From contig MGVA01000055.1 in the NCBI GenBank assembly GCA_001800245.1, positions 1 to 54,485 on the forward strand: 54,485 nucleotides of DNA, in the 5' to 3' direction. Both the position numbers and the translations under genes were made by a program. Below are positions 52,533-54,485 of this stretch, one piece after another (the first letter of the stretch is position 1; every line of letters begins with the position of its first letter). The notes beneath the pieces are model-generated. The model had not been told where the DNA came from and did not search any database. It saw nothing but the letters and a program-made list of their open reading frames with translations. Source of the DNA: Elusimicrobia bacterium RIFOXYA12_FULL_51_18. Lineage in GTDB: Bacteria > Elusimicrobiota > Elusimicrobia > Elusimicrobiales > UBA9959.

Positions 52533-53129
52533 ATGAACAATATCTGCCAAGAAGTGAGACGTTTCCTGGAAGAGCTTGGCCGCGATCTGCCGGATATCTT
52601 TTCAAGCCGCCGCCCTCGTTGCGTAACTCCTGAGAAAATATCAGCCGCCGAAAGCGCCGAGGCGCCGGCTTATTCACTCCGGGAAATAAATAGAAAACAG
52701 GCGGGTGAGATCATTAAGCGCAGGGTAAAACATCTGGGTTCCGCGCTGAACCTGGAATATGGCGGCATTTTTATAAAGGATCAGAAAACCCTGTGGGCGA
52801 GCTGTTCCGGCAAAAAAAACCTGAATTTCAGCTGGCGGCTTGCCGCGGCTCCCGCGGAGATACTTGATTACGTGGTTATACACGAACTTTGCCATCTACG
52901 CGAGATGAACCATTCAAAAAGGTTCTGGGGCCTGGTCGGTGAGTCCTGCCCTGACTACAAGGCGCGCAAAAAATGGCTGAAGGATAACGGAATGGCGTTA
53001 AAGAGCGGCGGCGCCGCGACTATTTCATCCATCCCCCAGGACATTATGGCAAACGCTCTGGGAGATGGCCAGGATAAAGGTCAGGTAGATAAAAAGTCTG
53101 GCGTTCTTCTGGAAATGCCGGAACCGTAG
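52533..53129 (+). CDS. YgjP-like metallopeptidase domain protein
   Basis: 198 residues. The zinc motif is HELCH (H117, E118, H121) with the family's following HLREMNHSKRFWGLV. The upstream LWASCSGKKNLNFSWRL is typical of YgjP/DUF45 proteins. The C-terminal 40 residues are extra. Putative hydrolase; role unknown. Forms a pair with the YaeQ gene. Confidence 0.85.
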   Translation: MNNICQEVRRFLEELGRDLPDIFSSRRPRCVTPEKISAAESAEAPAYSLREINRKQAGEIIKRRVKHLGSALNLEYGGIFIKDQKTLWASCSGKKNLNFSWRLAAAPAEILDYVVIHELCHLREMNHSKRFWGLVGESCPDYKARKKWLKDNGMALKSGGAATISSIPQDIMANALGDGQDKGQVDKKSGVLLEMPEP

Positions 53130-53198
53130 GAGGCATTGCCTTAGGGAGCACTGGCGTAGAATCGGTGCGGAGATGTTCCGGCCGCTGATCTCTTTATG

Positions 53199-54173
53199 TT
53201 ACTTGGTATTTGCCGGCATTTGGGTTGAATGGTTTATGTACCACAGGTAATTGGCCATGTCCTTGTGCTCTTTGGGGAATACGGCGGGGCATTTGGCAGC
53301 GTCCTCCGTATAAAAAGAGGCCTGGCGTATTTGCTTTGACCTGCTTTTTACGGAAGCCGGGATGGCCGCGTTGTAAACTACATGGCCGTTGCCGGCAACT
53401 ACCAGGACCGCCCAACCCGGGTTGGCATCGATAAAGGCGGCCACTTTGGAACCCATGCCTTCGTTCCAGGCGCACATGGAAGCGAGGTAGTTGTCCCAGG
53501 TGAACATTCTGGCCATGGGCGTGTCGCCGTGCCCGCCGAAAGAGGTTTTCAGATATTCCAGATATTTCTTGTGTTTGGTGATTTTGATTTCTTCCGGCAG
53601 AAATTTTTTATCCTCCGCGTCCAGCCCCGCCAGCCCTACGCGGGCTATCTTGGAAACTACTTTCTTCGGGACGTTCAGCGCCAGGGCCCGGAGCTTGCTT
53701 TGGACTATGAAATCAAAGACCGGCTTGTAGAGCTTGAAGTCGAATCCCCATTCCTTTCCCCAGTCGGTTTTGGCCAGGAATTCCTCTTCCGTGAGCTTGC
53801 CGGCCGCGTAATCGTCCAGGACGGGTTGCAAGGTCATGTTCAGCATCTCAAACCCCACGGCTATCTTTGCGCCGCGGGCTATCTTCATTGCCTTAAGGGT
53901 TTCCAACTGGGCCAAGTGGTCCTTTAGCTGGTCATGGGTCTCGCCTACGTAAATGACGTCGTTTTTCCAGACGATGGATTTAAAGGCGGCCTCGCTGTCG
54001 AATGGTTTGCCGGATTGGGCGCCGAAGATACAGTAGCCGGGCAGATCGGGGGAATCGGGGGTTTTTGCCGGTTGGGGTTTCATGGCCGGTGAAACGGGCG
54101 CTTTAGTCGGAACATTCGCGGCGTTCAGTAAAACAGGAATCATAAAAAGGACAAAAAGGATTGATATTTTCAT
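53199..54173 (-). CDS. ChaN-like haem-binding family protein, secreted
   Basis: 324 residues from ATG 54173, where a signal peptide begins (KISILFVLFMIPVLLNAA). The domain shows the family's VIYVGETHDQLKDH, GFEMLN, and AVLVVAGNGHVVY segments, with His residues that bind haem in ChaN homologues. A Pro/Ala-rich linker follows the signal. Predicted envelope protein. Convergent with the YgjP-like gene; the 70 bp between show nothing notable. Confidence 0.85.
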   Translation of the reverse strand: MKISILFVLFMIPVLLNAANVPTKAPVSPAMKPQPAKTPDSPDLPGYCIFGAQSGKPFDSEAAFKSIVWKNDVIYVGETHDQLKDHLAQLETLKAMKIARGAKIAVGFEMLNMTLQPVLDDYAAGKLTEEEFLAKTDWGKEWGFDFKLYKPVFDFIVQSKLRALALNVPKKVVSKIARVGLAGLDAEDKKFLPEEIKITKHKKYLEYLKTSFGGHGDTPMARMFTWDNYLASMCAWNEGMGSKVAAFIDANPGWAVLVVAGNGHVVYNAAIPASVKSRSKQIRQASFYTEDAAKCPAVFPKEHKDMANYLWYINHSTQMPANTK

Positions 54174-54242
54174 TAAAGCTATTATATTAAATTCATCACC
54201 CAAACCTTCCCCGTTTACAAAGTCAGCCGCAATTAGTCTTTC

Positions 54243-54485
54243 CTATCGAAGCGCCTCACCGCTTTTTCCGGTGCATGAGGCGTTCAGCGCCGCGTAATCC
54301 CAGTTGTAATGCGCCTGGGCCAGGCTGGGGACACAGCTTCCTGCGGTATTTCTACAGGCGGCGCTAAGCGTGGAGTAATCCCAGTCAAAATGAATAATGG
54401 CTAGGAGCCTGTCCGACATAAGGCTTTCATGCCGAAATTGTCGGTTTTGAAGCCGAGCCGAAGCAACGCGAAACGAGCAGGCTCC
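54243..54485 (-). CDS. C-terminal part of a repeat protein, partial
   Basis: Read on the minus strand, the frame is open to the window edge, with an internal ATG at 54419. It contains two repeats of the type AxxH(F/Y)(D/N)WDY: IIHFDWDYSTLSAACR and AQAHYNWDYAALNASC, each with Cys. It ends GEALR at TAG 54243-54245. The part beyond about 54404 lies in an inverted repeat, so the gene may be truncated by an insertion there. No family recognised. Confidence 0.45.
   Translation of the reverse strand, partial: GACSFRVASARLQNRQFRHESLMSDRLLAIIHFDWDYSTLSAACRNTAGSCVPSLAQAHYNWDYAALNASCTGKSGEALR
54404..54485. repeat. Inverted repeat at the window edge
   Basis: GGAGCCTG (54404-54411) and CAGGCTCC (54478-54485) bracket 82 bp. 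A second pair, CCGACA (54413-54418) and TGTCGG (54439-54444), lies inside. It looks like a dispersed palindromic repeat or an element end, and it stops exactly at the last base. Confidence 0.55.

Overview
This 54.5-kb window is a gene-dense, moderately GC-rich piece of a bacterial chromosome. Double-membrane features (lipoprotein-type signal peptides, a ChaN-like protein, polyprenol-linked glycosyltransferases) fit a Gram-negative bacterium. No rRNA, tRNA or strong taxonomic marker is present. The mix of ClpC, NfeD and RlhA-type U32 genes, B12-binding radical SAM proteins and GT2/GT39 enzymes made me think of Elusimicrobiota or a neighbouring phylum, but this is only an impression. The right edge coincides with an inverted repeat, so the window may end at a contig break.

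The left part (1-22.8 kb) is mostly ordinary. It has the end of an internally repeated protein; an overlapping operon of two GT2 enzymes, a sugar-nucleotide dehydratase/epimerase, a B12-binding radical SAM protein and a GT39-like enzyme (1.1-6.5 kb); an alanine-type aminotransferase; an ATP-grasp ligase; a secreted unknown; a lone receiver; a frameshifted hypothetical; an NfeD-type protease; ClpC; a class-A beta-lactamase-fold hydrolase; a U32 protein; and a second radical SAM/GT2/GT39 group (19.0-22.8 kb).

The right part (22.8-51.7 kb) holds what looks like a dedicated peptide regulon. Five transcription units (from 22.86, 31.26, 37.09, 42.79 and 50.5 kb) share one control module: a pair of palindromes of the form TATTTTC-N4-GAAAATA, 19-20 bp apart, then a near-perfect sigma-54 (-24/-12) promoter, TGGCATAAAAATTGC, at an almost fixed distance. 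Three units begin with a tiny cysteine-containing gene (33, 30 and 39 codons), then a hairpin, then one or two radical SAM maturases (SPASM-type in two of the units), then exporters: a DUF990-type ABC transporter, MFS proteins, and in one unit an ABC-F ATPase. These look like RiPP-type precursors with maturation and export genes. A fourth unit encodes a secreted Cys-rich protein and a beta-helix-like surface protein. The fifth encodes a short, divergent sigma-54 factor.

The predicted controllers are in the same window: a membrane histidine kinase with a C-terminal receiver (29.3 kb) next to a peptide-binding lipoprotein and a further radical SAM gene; an NtrC-type activator with intact GAFTGA (49-50.3 kb); a 60-aa protein resembling a lone histidine-phosphotransfer helix pair; and the sigma-54-like factor, itself behind the shared promoter. 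My reading is a self-amplifying sigma-54 circuit controlling several modified-peptide cassettes. Partial copies of the kinase 3' end before two cassettes suggest the cassettes spread by block duplication. Two inverted copies of a TTAA-flanked miniature element, an IS3 remnant, a 25-bp tandem array and a broken maturase gene show the region is actively rearranging.

The right end (52-54.5 kb) has YaeQ, YgjP-type and ChaN-type genes and the end of a repeat-containing protein.
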